Shown here: positions 26,462-34,902 of the stretch, one piece after another
Layout of the letters: every line of letters begins with the position of its first letter
How positions within the stretch are numbered: the first letter of the stretch is position 1
Assembly (NCBI RefSeq): GCF_001813295.1
Contig: NZ_KV812016.1
Span: 172,369-236,368 of the forward strand
Direction of reading: 5' to 3'
DNA: 64,000 nucleotides
DNA from: Streptococcus sp. HMSC072G04
GTDB taxonomy: Bacteria; Bacillota; Bacilli; Lactobacillales; Streptococcaceae
The notes under the pieces: generated by a model
Database searches by the model: none
What the model was told of the DNA's origin: nothing
Seen by the model: the letters and a program-made list of their open reading frames with translations, nothing else
Position numbers and translations under genes: made by a program

Positions 26462-26470
26462 TGGTAAAAT
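26462..26470 (+). promoter_or_regulatory. Extended -10 promoter of prsA
   Basis: TGG-TAAAAT (TAAAAT at 26465-26470), 35 bases before the prsA start. Confidence 0.55.
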
Positions 26471-26505
26471 AGAAGAAGTTTAAAAAGGAACGGAGAATAA
26501 TTTTC

Positions 26506-27450
26506 ATGAAGAAAAAACTTGTAGCAGGTGCTGTGACCTTGCTATCAGTCGTAACACTAGCAGCGTGTACCAATGGCACAAACAAAGATATCGTGACCAT
26601 GAAAGGGGACACGATTACAGTTTCTGATTTCTATGATGAAATCAAAACCAACCAAGGTGCTCAACAAGTTCTTTTCCAAATGACCATCAATAAAGTCTTT
26701 GAAAAAGAATATGGATCAAAGGTTTCTGATAAAGAAGTCGATAAAGAATTGGCTAAACAAAAGAAACAATTGGGGAACCGATTCGATGCTTACTTGGCGC
26801 AACAAGGCTTGACGGAAGAAACAGCGAAGAAACAAATCCGTAGCAATATGTTGTTGGAATATGCAGTCAACCAAGCTGCTAAGAAAGATATCAAAGAGTC
26901 TGACTACAAGGCGGCTTTTGAATCTTACACACCAGAAGTAACAGCACAAATTATCAAGTTAGATTCAGAAGATAAAGCAAAAGAAGTGTTGGAAGCAGCT
27001 AAAGCGGAAGGTGCAGACTTTGCCCAAATCGCCAAAGACAATTCAACAGATACTGCTACAAAAGACAAAGGTGGCGAAGTCAAGTTTGATTCAGGAACAG
27101 CAGATATTCCATCTCAAGTCAAAGAAGCTGCCTTTAAGTTGGATGAAAATGGGATTTCAGATGTGATCACAGTTTCAGCAGGTCAAAACTATTCTGCTAG
27201 CTACTATATTGTCAAATTGAATAAGAAGACAGAAAAAGGCTCTGACTGGAAGAAATACGAAAAACGTTTGAAAGAGATCATTGTTGATGGTCGTAAGCAA
27301 GATACCAACTACATCCGTAGCATTATTGCAAAAGCGATGACCAATGCCAATATCAAGGTCAAAGATGATGCCTTCAAATCAACATTTAACCAATATTTGC
27401 AAAATATCGGTGTTCAAACAAGTGATAGCAAATCATCATCTAAAAAATAG
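26506..27450 (+). CDS. prsA: Foldase lipoprotein PrsA
   Basis: Extracytoplasmic, membrane-anchored peptidyl-prolyl isomerase/chaperone that helps exported proteins fold. Signal peptide with lipobox LAAC and lipidated Cys21. The N-terminal chaperone part (22-140) is rich in Lys/Gln, the parvulin-like part (about 145-245) contains EVTAQIIKLDSEDKAKEVLEAAK, FAQIAKDNSTDTATKDKGGEV and the ISDVI block, and the C-terminus is Ser/Lys-rich. The 314-residue length matches pneumococcal PpmA. The T-box promoter begins immediately after its stop. Confidence 0.94.
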   Translation: MKKKLVAGAVTLLSVVTLAACTNGTNKDIVTMKGDTITVSDFYDEIKTNQGAQQVLFQMTINKVFEKEYGSKVSDKEVDKELAKQKKQLGNRFDAYLAQQGLTEETAKKQIRSNMLLEYAVNQAAKKDIKESDYKAAFESYTPEVTAQIIKLDSEDKAKEVLEAAKAEGADFAQIAKDNSTDTATKDKGGEVKFDSGTADIPSQVKEAAFKLDENGISDVITVSAGQNYSASYYIVKLNKKTEKGSDWKKYEKRLKEIIVDGRKQDTNYIRSIIAKAMTNANIKVKDDAFKSTFNQYLQNIGVQTSDSKSSSKK

Positions 27451-27479
27451 TTGACGGTTCCTTTTGGAACTTGTATAAT
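27451..27479 (+). promoter_or_regulatory. Promoter of the T-box operon
   Basis: TTGACG (27451-27456) and TATAAT (27474-27479) are 17 bases apart. The spacer holds an inverted repeat GTTCC-TTTT-GGAAC (27458-27471), which might also be the prsA mRNA end. Confidence 0.88.
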
Positions 27480-27484
27480 GAAAT

Positions 27485-27661
27485 AGTTGAGAATAAATCA
27501 TTGTTACTCGGAATCAGAGAAGTGGCGGGGGTGTGAGCCATGGAAGAGAAATGATTTTGCTACTCGGCTGAGACAATTGCATATAAAATGAAGAATGACA
27601 AGTTCATTGAATGAAGGTGGTACCGCGGTTTTTCGCCCTTCGTTTAGTGGCTTGTCTTTTG
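27485..27661 (+). promoter_or_regulatory. T-box leader specific for alanine
   Basis: The T-box core GGTGGTACCGCG (27616-27627) is seen. Stem I closes by AGTTGAG (27485-27491) with CTCGGCT (27563-27569) and AAATCATT (27495-27502) with AATGATTT (27550-27557). The bases left between these arms place GCT, an Ala codon, at 27559-27561 in the specifier loop. A long terminator stem pairs 27597-27617 with 27637-27656 (one bulge, one mismatch, several G-U pairs) and is followed by TTTT. Uncharged tRNA-Ala would favour readthrough into the two genes below. Confidence 0.93.
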
Positions 27662-27703
27662 TTTATGGGCAGTTGTCTGGAGCTTTTTAAAGGAGATCAA
27701 AAG

Positions 27704-28189
27704 ATGCGAACCTATCAAGTGAAACAAAAATTTCGATTGGGTGGCGAGCGGTTCGATATCAAAGATGAGTTGGGAAATGTTGAGTACCAGGTTGAGGGAT
27801 CTTTTCTTAAGATTCCCAAGACTTTTACCATCTACGATAAGAATGGACAAGAAGTGAGCCATATCACCAAAAAAACAATCAGCTTTCTTCCCAAGTTTGT
27901 GGTTGAGTTGAAGGATGGGGATCGCTTTTTTATCCATAAAAAGCTGACGCTCTTCAGGGATAAATACGATATCGAAGATTTGGGACTGCGGGTACAGGGA
28001 AATATCTGGGACCTAGAATTCAAATTGTTTGATGATCGGGATCAAATCGTCGCTGAGATTAGCAAGGAACTCTTTCATCTAACCTCTACCTACCAAGTAT
28101 CGGTGTATGAGGATGAATACGCTGATTTAGTCATCTCACTTTGTGTCGCCATCGATTATGTCGAAATGTTAGAAGCTGGCGCAAATTAA
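27704..28189 (+). CDS. LURP-one-related (LOR/YxjI-like) protein
   Basis: A 161-residue protein of the LURP-one-related family, with the repeated-strand pattern FDIKDELGNVEYQVEG, FTIYDKNGQEVSHITKK, RFFIHKKLTLFRDKYDIED and STYQVSVYEDEYADLV. The fold is a 12-stranded beta barrel with a central helix related to Tubby and scramblases. The molecular role in bacteria is unknown. The frame is open back to 27611, but that part lies inside the T-box; the ATG at 27704 follows AAAGGAG. It sits between the alanine T-box and alaS, 24 bases before the latter, so its level should follow tRNA-Ala charging. Confidence 0.85.
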   Translation: MRTYQVKQKFRLGGERFDIKDELGNVEYQVEGSFLKIPKTFTIYDKNGQEVSHITKKTISFLPKFVVELKDGDRFFIHKKLTLFRDKYDIEDLGLRVQGNIWDLEFKLFDDRDQIVAEISKELFHLTSTYQVSVYEDEYADLVISLCVAIDYVEMLEAGAN

Positions 28190-28213
28190 TCTTAAAAAAA
28201 TTAGGAGAAAAAT

Positions 28214-30832
28214 ATGAAACAATTATCTAGTGCACAAGTCCGCCAAATGTGGCTTGATTTCTGGGCAAGCAAAGGCCACTCTGTAGAACCATCTGTTAGC
28301 TTGGTTCCAGTAAACGACCCAACGCTTTTGTGGATTAACTCAGGGGTTGCCACTCTTAAGAAATACTTTGATGGGACCATCAAACCTGAAAATCCACGGA
28401 TTACTAATGCTCAAAAGGCTATTCGGACCAACGATATCGAAAACGTAGGGAAGACTGCCCGTCACCATACCATGTTTGAAATGTTGGGGAACTTCTCTAT
28501 CGGAGATTACTTCCGTGATGAAGCCATTACGTGGGCTTATGAGCTTTTGACAAGTCCGGAATGGTTTGACTTCCCCAAAGACAAACTTTACATGACCTAT
28601 TATCCTGACGACAAGGATTCATACAACCGTTGGATCGCTGTTGGGGTAGATCCAAGTCACTTGATCCCAATCGAAGACAACTTCTGGGAAATCGGTGCAG
28701 GGCCTTCTGGACCAGATACAGAAATCTTCTTTGACCGTGGAGAAGCCTTTGACCCTGAAAATATCGGTCTTCGTCTGCTTGCGGAAGATATCGAAAACGA
28801 CCGTTACATCGAAATCTGGAACATTGTCTTGTCACAATTTAACGCAGACCCTGCTGTTCCTCGTAGCGAATACAAGGAATTGCCACACAAGAACATTGAT
28901 ACGGGCGCTGGTTTGGAACGTTTGGTAGCCGTTATCCAAGGAGCGAAGACCAACTTTGAAACAGACCTCTTCATGCCAATCATCCGTGAAGTGGAAAAGA
29001 TGTCTGGTAAGACCTATGATCCAGATGGCGATAACATGAGCTTCAAGGTGATTGCTGACCACATCCGTTCGCTTTCATTTGCGATTGGTGATGGGGCTCT
29101 TCCAGGTAATGAAGGACGCGGTTACGTTCTTCGTCGTCTCCTCCGTCGTGCTTCCATGCATGGTCAAAAATTGGGGATTGAAGGAACCTTCTTGTATAAA
29201 TTGGTTCCAACCGTTGGGAAGATCATGGAAAGTTACTACCCAGAAGTACTTGAAAAACAAGACTTTATCGAAAAAATTATCAAGAGTGAAGAAGAGTCAT
29301 TTGCTCGTACTTTGAATTCTGGTCAACACTTTGCCCAAACCATCGTTGAAGACTTGAAAGTCAAAGGTCAAACAGTGATTGCTGGCCAAGATGTCTTTAA
29401 ACTTTATGATACATACGGATTCCCAGTAGAATTGACAGAAGAAATCGCTGAAGAAGCAGGTATGACAGTCGACCGTGAAGGTTTTGAAGCAGCCATGAAG
29501 GAACAACAAGAACGTGCGCGTGCATCAGCTGTTAAAGGCGGATCCATGGGGATGCAAAATGAAACCCTTCAAAACATTACAGTTGAAAGTAGCTTCAACT
29601 ACAATGCCAGCCAATTGCCTTCTAAGTTGGTGGCTATCGTAGCGGACAATGCAGAAGTAGAGGCTGTATCAGAAGGGACTGCATCATTGATCTTTGCAGA
29701 AACTCCATTCTATGCTGAAATGGGTGGACAAGTTGCGGACCATGGTCAAATTTTGGATGCTGCAGGAAACGTCGTAGCGACTGTGACAGACGTTCAAAAA
29801 GCACCAAATGGACAACCACTTCATACTGTTGAAGTTCTTGCTCCTCTTGCCTTGAACCAAGAATACACTTTGGCGATCGATACCAATCGTCGTCATCGTG
29901 TCATGAAGAACCACACTGCAACTCACTTGCTCCATGCGGCTCTTCACAATATCCTTGGTAACCACGCAACCCAAGCAGGATCTCTCAATGAAGTAGAATT
30001 CCTTCGCTTTGACTTTACCCACTTCCAAGCCGTGACTCCAGAAGAATTGCGTGCTATTGAGCAACAAGTCAATGAAAAGATTTGGGAAGCGATCGCAGTC
30101 GAAACGATTGAAACAGATATCGATACTGCTAAAGAAATGGGAGCTATGGCCCTCTTTGGTGAGAAATACGGTAAGGAAGTTCGCGTAGTCACTATCGGGG
30201 ACTACTCTGTTGAGCTCTGTGGTGGTACCCACGTAGGCAATACTTCTGAAATTGGACTCTTCAAGATTGTCAAAGAAGAAGGGATCGGATCAGGAACTCG
30301 TCGTATCTTGGCAGTGACTGGTAAGGAAGCCTTCGAAGCTTATCGTGAACAAGAAGATGCTCTGAAAGCAGTCGCAGCAACCTTGAAAGCACCTCAACTC
30401 AAAGAAGTTCCTCACAAGGTGGAAGGACTTCAAGAGCAACTCCGTCAATTGCAAAAAGAAAATGCAGAATTGAAGGAAAAAGCGGCGGCAGCGGCAGCAG
30501 GCGATGTCTTCAAGAATGTTCAAGAAGCAAACGGACACCGTTACATTGCCAGCCAAGTTTCTGTATCAGATGCAGGTGCTCTTCGTACCTTTGCGGATAA
30601 CTGGAAACAAAAAGATTACTCTGACGTCCTTGTTCTTGTCGCAGCTATCGGTGATAAGGTCAATGTCCTTGTAGCCAGCAAGACAAAAGAGGTCCATGCA
30701 GGAAATGTGATCAAAGAATTAGCTCCAATCGTCGATGGACGTGGTGGTGGTAAACCAGACATGGCCATGGCAGGAGGAAGCAACCAAGCGAAAATCCAAG
30801 AATTATTGGATGCTGTAGCAGGTAAATTGTAA
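28214..30832 (+). CDS. alaS: Alanyl-tRNA synthetase
   Basis: Charges tRNA-Ala with alanine. The 872 residues show the class II catalytic core ([37 protein letters not shown], with motif 3 near [10 protein letters not shown]), the editing domain with [16 protein letters not shown] and the zinc-binding [15 protein letters not shown], a coiled-coil linker ([21 protein letters not shown]) and the C-terminal C-Ala domain ending [15 protein letters not shown]. It is the second gene of a T-box operon, and the specifier GCT fits the enzyme. A strong terminator follows. Confidence 0.98.
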   Translation: MKQLSSAQVRQMWLDFWASKGHSVEPSVSLVPVNDPTLLWINSGVATLKKYFDGTIKPENPRITNAQKAIRTNDIENVGKTARHHTMFEMLGNFSIGDYFRDEAITWAYELLTSPEWFDFPKDKLYMTYYPDDKDSYNRWIAVGVDPSHLIPIEDNFWEIGAGPSGPDTEIFFDRGEAFDPENIGLRLLAEDIENDRYIEIWNIVLSQFNADPAVPRSEYKELPHKNIDTGAGLERLVAVIQGAKTNFETDLFMPIIREVEKMSGKTYDPDGDNMSFKVIADHIRSLSFAIGDGALPGNEGRGYVLRRLLRRASMHGQKLGIEGTFLYKLVPTVGKIMESYYPEVLEKQDFIEKIIKSEEESFARTLNSGQHFAQTIVEDLKVKGQTVIAGQDVFKLYDTYGFPVELTEEIAEEAGMTVDREGFEAAMKEQQERARASAVKGGSMGMQNETLQNITVESSFNYNASQLPSKLVAIVADNAEVEAVSEGTASLIFAETPFYAEMGGQVADHGQILDAAGNVVATVTDVQKAPNGQPLHTVEVLAPLALNQEYTLAIDTNRRHRVMKNHTATHLLHAALHNILGNHATQAGSLNEVEFLRFDFTHFQAVTPEELRAIEQQVNEKIWEAIAVETIETDIDTAKEMGAMALFGEKYGKEVRVVTIGDYSVELCGGTHVGNTSEIGLFKIVKEEGIGSGTRRILAVTGKEAFEAYREQEDALKAVAATLKAPQLKEVPHKVEGLQEQLRQLQKENAELKEKAAAAAAGDVFKNVQEANGHRYIASQVSVSDAGALRTFADNWKQKDYSDVLVLVAAIGDKVNVLVASKTKEVHAGNVIKELAPIVDGRGGGKPDMAMAGGSNQAKIQELLDAVAGKL

Positions 30833-30840
30833 TAATCGGA

Positions 30841-30870
30841 GAGGTTGGATCTTTGTCCAACCTCTTTTTT
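30841..30870 (+). terminator. Intrinsic terminator of alaS
   Basis: GAGGTTGGA and TCCAACCTC form a 9-bp stem with a 6-base loop and six T. Confidence 0.92.
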
Positions 30871-30910
30871 CAAAAAAGAAGAAGATCCAATTAGAAAAAG
30901 ATTGCAACAA

Positions 30911-30936
30911 AAAAACCTTTCCGTCTGGAAAGGTTT
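30911..30936 (-). terminator. Terminator-like hairpin, first copy
   Basis: AAACCTTTCC-GTCT-GGAAAGGTTT. On the minus strand the stem is followed by seven T. It is nearly identical to the nrdF terminator at 31176-31203, differing in the loop. Confidence 0.75.
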
Positions 30937-30940
30937 CAGA

Positions 30941-31108
30941 TTGAAGATAAAGTCTTCTAAAAAACTTTTCTTAGGTGAGTACGGACGTCAGCGAACTTCA
31001 AAGAAGTTCCATGACTTAGTTTTGGACCTAAGGTTTCAAAACTCCCGAGTGCTAGAAACAATCGTGTTTCTAGCACTTTTCTCACGGCGGAAAGTTTTTA
31101 ATCTTCAA
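30941..31108. repeat. 168-bp structured non-coding element, cloverleaf-like
   Basis: The ends are inverted repeats (TTGAAGAT at 30941-30948, ATCTTCAA at 31101-31108), and complementarity continues inward with gaps to GTGAG (30975-30979) and CTCAC (31081-31085). Inside are three hairpins: GAACTTC-AAA-GAAGTTC (30993-31009, extended by GTCA/TGAC), GTTTTG...CAAAAC (31019-31042), and a perfect 12-bp stem GTGCTAGAAACA-ATCG-complement (31049-31076) followed by TTTT. No credible protein is encoded. It could be a MITE-like repeat or a structured RNA; the stretch to 31205 holds one more perfect hairpin (31104-31130) and the nrdF terminator. Confidence 0.65.
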
Positions 31109-31175
31109 AAAATAAAAGTCATTTTTTGAAAATCATCTATCTGTTTTATGTAAAACAATAGGTTGTCTATATTTA

Positions 31176-31203
31176 AAAACCTTTCCATCTGGAAAGGTTT
31201 TTG
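31176..31203. terminator. Terminator of nrdF, second copy of the hairpin
   Basis: AAAACCTTTCC-ATCT-GGAAAGGTTTT with A and T runs on both sides, so it can act on either strand; it directly follows the nrdF stop. Confidence 0.9.
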
Positions 31204-31205
31204 TC

Positions 31206-32165
31206 TCATAGTCCGTAATTGTAATCGTCATCCTGCATGGCTTCTACTTCACCGAGAAGGTAACCATTTCCGACTTGAGAGAAGAAGTCGTGGTTAGAGG
31301 TACCGGTTGAAATTCCGTTCATGACGATTGGGTTAACGTCATCTGCTGAGTCTGGGAAGAGCGGGTCTTGTCCCAAGTTCATGAGGGCTTTATTGGCGTT
31401 GTAGCGAAGGAAGGTCTTGACTTCCTCTGTCCAGCCCACACCGTCATAGAGGCTCTCTGTGTAGCCTTCTTCATTCTCATAGAGGGTGTAGAGAAGATCA
31501 TACATCCACTCTTTGAGTTTCTCTTGTTCTTCTTCTGGTAATTCGTTAAATCCAAGTTGGAACTTGTAGCCGATATAGGTTCCGTGAACAGATTCGTCCC
31601 GAATGATCAACTTGATGATCTCAGCTACGTTGGCCAACTTGTTGTTTCCAAGATAGTAGAGAGGTGTGAAGAAACCAGAGTAGAAGAGGAAGGTTTCAAG
31701 GAAAACGCTGGCGACTTTCTTTTCAAGAGGGGTCCCATTGAGATAGATTTCGTTGATGATTTCTGCCTTCTTTTGAAGGAAAGGATTGGTGTTGGTCCAT
31801 TCGAAAATCTCTTCGATTTCTGACTTGGTATTCAAAGTAGAAAAGATAGAAGAGTAAGACTTAGCATGGACAGATTCCATAAATTGGATGTTGTTAAAGA
31901 CAGCTTCTTCATGGGGAGTACGAATGTCCGCACGAAGAGCTTGAACACCTGTTTCAGATTGCATGGTATCTAGAAGGGTCAATCCCCCAAAGACTTTACC
32001 AACTAGGTCTTTTTCTTTATTAGACAACTTTCTCCAGTCATCCAAGTCGTTTGACAAAGGGATACGTGTATCCAACCAGAATTGCTCTGTCAGTTTTTCC
32101 CAGGTCGATTTATCGATGACATCTTCGATCGCATTCCAGTTAATGGCTTTGTAGTATGTTTCCAT
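31206..32165 (-). CDS. nrdF: Class Ib ribonucleotide reductase, small subunit
   Basis: Holds the metal-tyrosyl radical used to make deoxyribonucleotides. Metal-binding blocks visible are TLLDTMQSETG, NIQFMESVHAKSYSSIF and IIRDESVHGTYIGYKF. The frame begins with a GTG at 32174, but the METYYKAINW start at 32165 is the common start of streptococcal homologues; this gives 319 residues. It has a likely own extended -10 (TGG-TAGAAT on this strand, 32204-32212) and lies behind a terminator that follows nrdE, so it is partly uncoupled from nrdHE. Confidence 0.95.
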   Translation of the reverse strand: METYYKAINWNAIEDVIDKSTWEKLTEQFWLDTRIPLSNDLDDWRKLSNKEKDLVGKVFGGLTLLDTMQSETGVQALRADIRTPHEEAVFNNIQFMESVHAKSYSSIFSTLNTKSEIEEIFEWTNTNPFLQKKAEIINEIYLNGTPLEKKVASVFLETFLFYSGFFTPLYYLGNNKLANVAEIIKLIIRDESVHGTYIGYKFQLGFNELPEEEQEKLKEWMYDLLYTLYENEEGYTESLYDGVGWTEEVKTFLRYNANKALMNLGQDPLFPDSADDVNPIVMNGISTGTSNHDFFSQVGNGYLLGEVEAMQDDDYNYGL

Positions 32166-32203
32166 TTGCATCACTTTCTTTTTCTATTCATTCAATCGTT
32201 ACT

Positions 32204-32212
32204 ATTCTACCA
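32204..32212 (-). promoter_or_regulatory. Extended -10 promoter of nrdF
   Basis: TGG-TAGAAT on the minus strand, about 39 bases before the METYYK start; no clear -35. Confidence 0.5.
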
Positions 32213-32229
32213 TAAATTGATAGAATACC

Positions 32230-32256
32230 GCACAAAAAGTCGGCGAACCGACTTTT
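32230..32256 (-). terminator. Terminator-like hairpin between nrdE and nrdF
   Basis: AAAAGTCGG-TTCG-CCGACTTTT with a UUCG-type tetraloop and a T run on the minus strand, directly after the nrdE stop. Confidence 0.82.
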
Positions 32257-32278
32257 GATAGCTATCTAGGATAGCGGA

Positions 32279-34438
32279 TTAGATGACACAGCTTTCACAT
32301 TGGTTGGCGCCAACTTCTCCACCATCATCTGTAAAGGTACGGACGTAGTAGATAGACTTGATACCCTTGTTAAAGGCGTAGTTCCGAAGGATAGACAAGT
32401 CACGAGTGGTTTGTTTGTTTTCAGTTTTCCATTCGTAAAGACCCTTTGGAATATCGCTACGCATAAAGAGAGTCAGTGAAAGACCTTGGTCTACGTGTTC
32501 AGTTGCAGCCGCATAAACATCAATCACCTTACGCATATCCATGTCGTAGGCAGAAGTGTAGTAAGGAATCGTTTCCGTTGACAATCCTGCTGCAGGGTAG
32601 TAGATCTTACCGATTTTTTTCTCTTGGCGTTCTTCAATCCGTTGTGTAATTGGGTGGATAGAAGCAGATACGTCATTGATGTAGCTGATAGATCCATTTG
32701 GTGCGACAGCTAGGCGGTTTTGGTGGTAAAGACCATCTGCTTGAACTTTAGCACGCAGTTCTGCCCAATCCTCAGCACTTGGGATAAAGATGTCTTTAAA
32801 GAGTTCTTTGACGCGATCAGATTTTGGTACAAATTCTCCAGTCGTGTACTTATCAAAGTAAGTACCGTTGGCATAGTCTGATTTTTCGAAGTTGTGGAAG
32901 GTAACACCACGTTCACGCGCAATGTTATTTGATTCTACGAGGGTCCAGTAGTTCATGAGCATGAAGTAGATACTTGTGAACTCAACAGACTCAGGTGATC
33001 CGTATTCAATCAATTGTTGCGCAAGGTAGCTGTGAAGTCCCATAGCTCCAAGTCCGAACGAATGCGCCAGTTTATTTCCGTGGTCAATAGTTGGAACGGC
33101 CACGATATGAGAGCTATCTGTAACGAAGGTCAAAGCACGAACCATGGCACGAATCGAACGTCCAAAATCAGGTGAAGTCATCATGTTAACCACGTTGGTT
33201 GAACCAAGGTTACATGAGACGTCTGTTCCCATTTGGACAAATTCTTGGGCATCGTTGATCAAGCTTGGTTCTTGAACTTGGAGGATCTCTGAACACAAGT
33301 TACTCATGATGATTTTCCCATCAACAGGGTTGGCCCGGTTAGCAGTATCGATGTTGACTACATATGGATAGCCAGATTCTTGTTGCAATTTAGAAATTTC
33401 AGTTTCCAAATCACGTGCCTTAATTTTAGTCTTGCGGATATTTGGATTAGCAACCAACTCATCGTATTTTTCAGTGATGTCGATGTAGTTAAATGGTACT
33501 CCGTATTCACGTTCCACAGAGTATGGGCTGAAGAGGTACATTTCCTCATTCTTACGAGCCAATTCATAGAATTTGTCTGGTACGACTACCCCAAGTGAGA
33601 GAGTCTTCACCCGAACTTTTTCATCAGCATTTTCTTTCTTAGTAGAAAGGAAGGCGATGATGTCTGGGTGGAAGACGTTGAGGTAAACAACCCCAGCCCC
33701 TTGTCGTTGTCCCAATTGGTTAGAGTAAGAGAAGCTATCTTCAAAGAGTTTCATAACAGGTACGACCCCAGAAGCGGCTCCTTCATATCCTTTGATTGGT
33801 GCTCCAGCTTCACGAAGATTGCTGAGGGAAATCCCAACCCCACCACCGATACGTGAAAGTTGAAGGGCAGAGTTGATGGAACGTCCGATTGCATTCATAT
33901 CATCGGTTACTTGGATCAAGAAACATGAAACCAATTCTCCACGGCGGGCACGACCAGCATTTAAGAAAGAAGGAGTCGCTGGTTGGTAGCGTTGGTGGAT
34001 AATTTCGTTTGCGATGTCTCGCGCGATAGCTTCATTTCCATCTGCAAAATAGAGAGCATTGAAGAAGACACGGTCTTCCATGCTTTCAAGATAGTATTCT
34101 CCATCATTTGTTTTCAAAGCGTATTGGTTATAGAATTTGTAGGCCGCCATGAAGGACTTGAATTGGAAGTTTTGGTCTTTGATAAATTGGGCCAATTCCT
34201 CTAAAAATTCAGGACGGTATTTCTCGATAAAAGCTCTCTCAATGTAATTGTGCTCGAGAAGGTACTGAATCTTGTCTGTAATCGAGTCAAAGGCTTTAGT
34301 ATTTGGTACAACATTTTCTTTAAAGAATGCATCCAAAGCTTCTTTATCCTTATGAAGCATGATTTGGCCGTTTACTGGACGGTTGATTTCATTGTTAAGA
34401 CGAAAATACGTCACATCTTCAAGAGATTTTAATCCCAT
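32279..34438 (-). CDS. nrdE: Class Ib ribonucleotide reductase, large subunit
   Basis: Catalytic subunit that reduces ribonucleoside diphosphates. The 719 residues include TPSFLNAGRARRGELVSCFLI with the first redox Cys, MSNLCSEILQ with the catalytic Cys, and the C-terminal redox pair in NQCESCVI. The short N-terminus without an ATP cone fits class Ib. A hairpin with T run (34494-34526) separates it from nrdH, and a strong AAAAGGA site precedes its ATG. The set nrdH-nrdE-nrdF lacks nrdI here, which in streptococci is often elsewhere. Confidence 0.97.
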   Translation of the reverse strand: MGLKSLEDVTYFRLNNEINRPVNGQIMLHKDKEALDAFFKENVVPNTKAFDSITDKIQYLLEHNYIERAFIEKYRPEFLEELAQFIKDQNFQFKSFMAAYKFYNQYALKTNDGEYYLESMEDRVFFNALYFADGNEAIARDIANEIIHQRYQPATPSFLNAGRARRGELVSCFLIQVTDDMNAIGRSINSALQLSRIGGGVGISLSNLREAGAPIKGYEGAASGVVPVMKLFEDSFSYSNQLGQRQGAGVVYLNVFHPDIIAFLSTKKENADEKVRVKTLSLGVVVPDKFYELARKNEEMYLFSPYSVEREYGVPFNYIDITEKYDELVANPNIRKTKIKARDLETEISKLQQESGYPYVVNIDTANRANPVDGKIIMSNLCSEILQVQEPSLINDAQEFVQMGTDVSCNLGSTNVVNMMTSPDFGRSIRAMVRALTFVTDSSHIVAVPTIDHGNKLAHSFGLGAMGLHSYLAQQLIEYGSPESVEFTSIYFMLMNYWTLVESNNIARERGVTFHNFEKSDYANGTYFDKYTTGEFVPKSDRVKELFKDIFIPSAEDWAELRAKVQADGLYHQNRLAVAPNGSISYINDVSASIHPITQRIEERQEKKIGKIYYPAAGLSTETIPYYTSAYDMDMRKVIDVYAAATEHVDQGLSLTLFMRSDIPKGLYEWKTENKQTTRDLSILRNYAFNKGIKSIYYVRTFTDDGGEVGANQCESCVI

Positions 34439-34493
34439 AATAATCCTTTTCTAGTTCAAAAAAATGAAGAGGAGAAGTCCTCTCTTTACAAGT

Positions 34494-34526
34494 AAAAAGT
34501 CTAGTGTTAGGTTGCTAACGCTAGAC
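34494..34526 (-). terminator. Attenuator-like hairpin between nrdH and nrdE
   Basis: A 12-bp stem GTCTAGCGTTAG with CTAACACTAGAC (one wobble), 4-base loop, then TTTTT on the minus strand. It may lower nrdE relative to nrdH. Confidence 0.8.
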
Positions 34527-34552
34527 CCTATTTAAGCAAAATACTGTGTTTA

Positions 34553-34771
34553 TTAAGAAAGTTTCTTCAACTTAGCTGGTTGAAAACCAGAAAATACTTC
34601 ATCCGGTGTTTGAATAACTGGAGCAGCATTGAAGCCAAGGTTCTTAACATGCTCTACAAATTCTGGCTGTTCATCTAAGTTAATTTCGCGGTATTCCACA
34701 TGATTGCTATCGAGGAATCGCTTGGTCATTTTGCATTGAACACAATTATTTTTTGAATAAATGGTTACCAT
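34553..34771 (-). CDS. nrdH: Glutaredoxin-like NrdH
   Basis: A 72-residue thioredoxin-fold protein that reduces NrdE. The redox motif is C-V-Q-C at residues 10-13, and the conserved NrdH-type region VEHVKNLGFNAAPVIQTPD, with the cis-Pro, follows. The C-terminal FSGFQPAKLKKL is typical. It is the first gene of nrdHEF and is transcribed away from ptsH. The promoter region contains paired NrdR-like boxes. Confidence 0.95.
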   Translation of the reverse strand: MVTIYSKNNCVQCKMTKRFLDSNHVEYREINLDEQPEFVEHVKNLGFNAAPVIQTPDEVFSGFQPAKLKKLS

Positions 34772-34810
34772 TTCTTTTCCGTTCTCCTATCGAAATATAA
34801 ATCTGTAAAC

Positions 34811-34839
34811 AGTATAAACAAAATCCAGCAACTTGTCAA
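34811..34839 (-). promoter_or_regulatory. Promoter of nrdHE
   Basis: On the minus strand TTGACA (34834-34839) and TATACT (34811-34816) are 17 bases apart, about 40 bases before the nrdH start. Confidence 0.9.
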
Positions 34840-34847
34840 CAAAATAA

Positions 34848-34861
34848 AACTAAATATTGTG
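34848..34861 (-). promoter_or_regulatory. NrdR-like box 1
   Basis: CACAATATTTAGTT on the minus strand agrees with the perfect box 2 at 11 of 14 positions and lies 8 bases upstream of the -35 element. Confidence 0.65.
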
Positions 34862-34888
34862 CAAAGAGATGAAATGGAGTTTTCAAAG

Positions 34889-34902
34889 CACAATATATTG
34901 TG
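34889..34902. promoter_or_regulatory. NrdR-like box 2
   Basis: CACAATATATTGTG is a perfect 14-bp palindrome that fits the NrdR-box pattern. Its centre is 41 bp from box 1, about four helix turns, so both would face the same side of the DNA. Confidence 0.75.

Noticed and set aside
27611..27703. N-terminal extension of the LURP-one-related gene
   Set aside because: This part is the T-box antiterminator/terminator region; the ATG at 27704 has a proper ribosome site.
30845..31129. 94-codon frame between alaS and nrdF
   Set aside because: It begins inside the alaS terminator and runs through several hairpins; the composition is not protein-like and no ribosome site precedes it.
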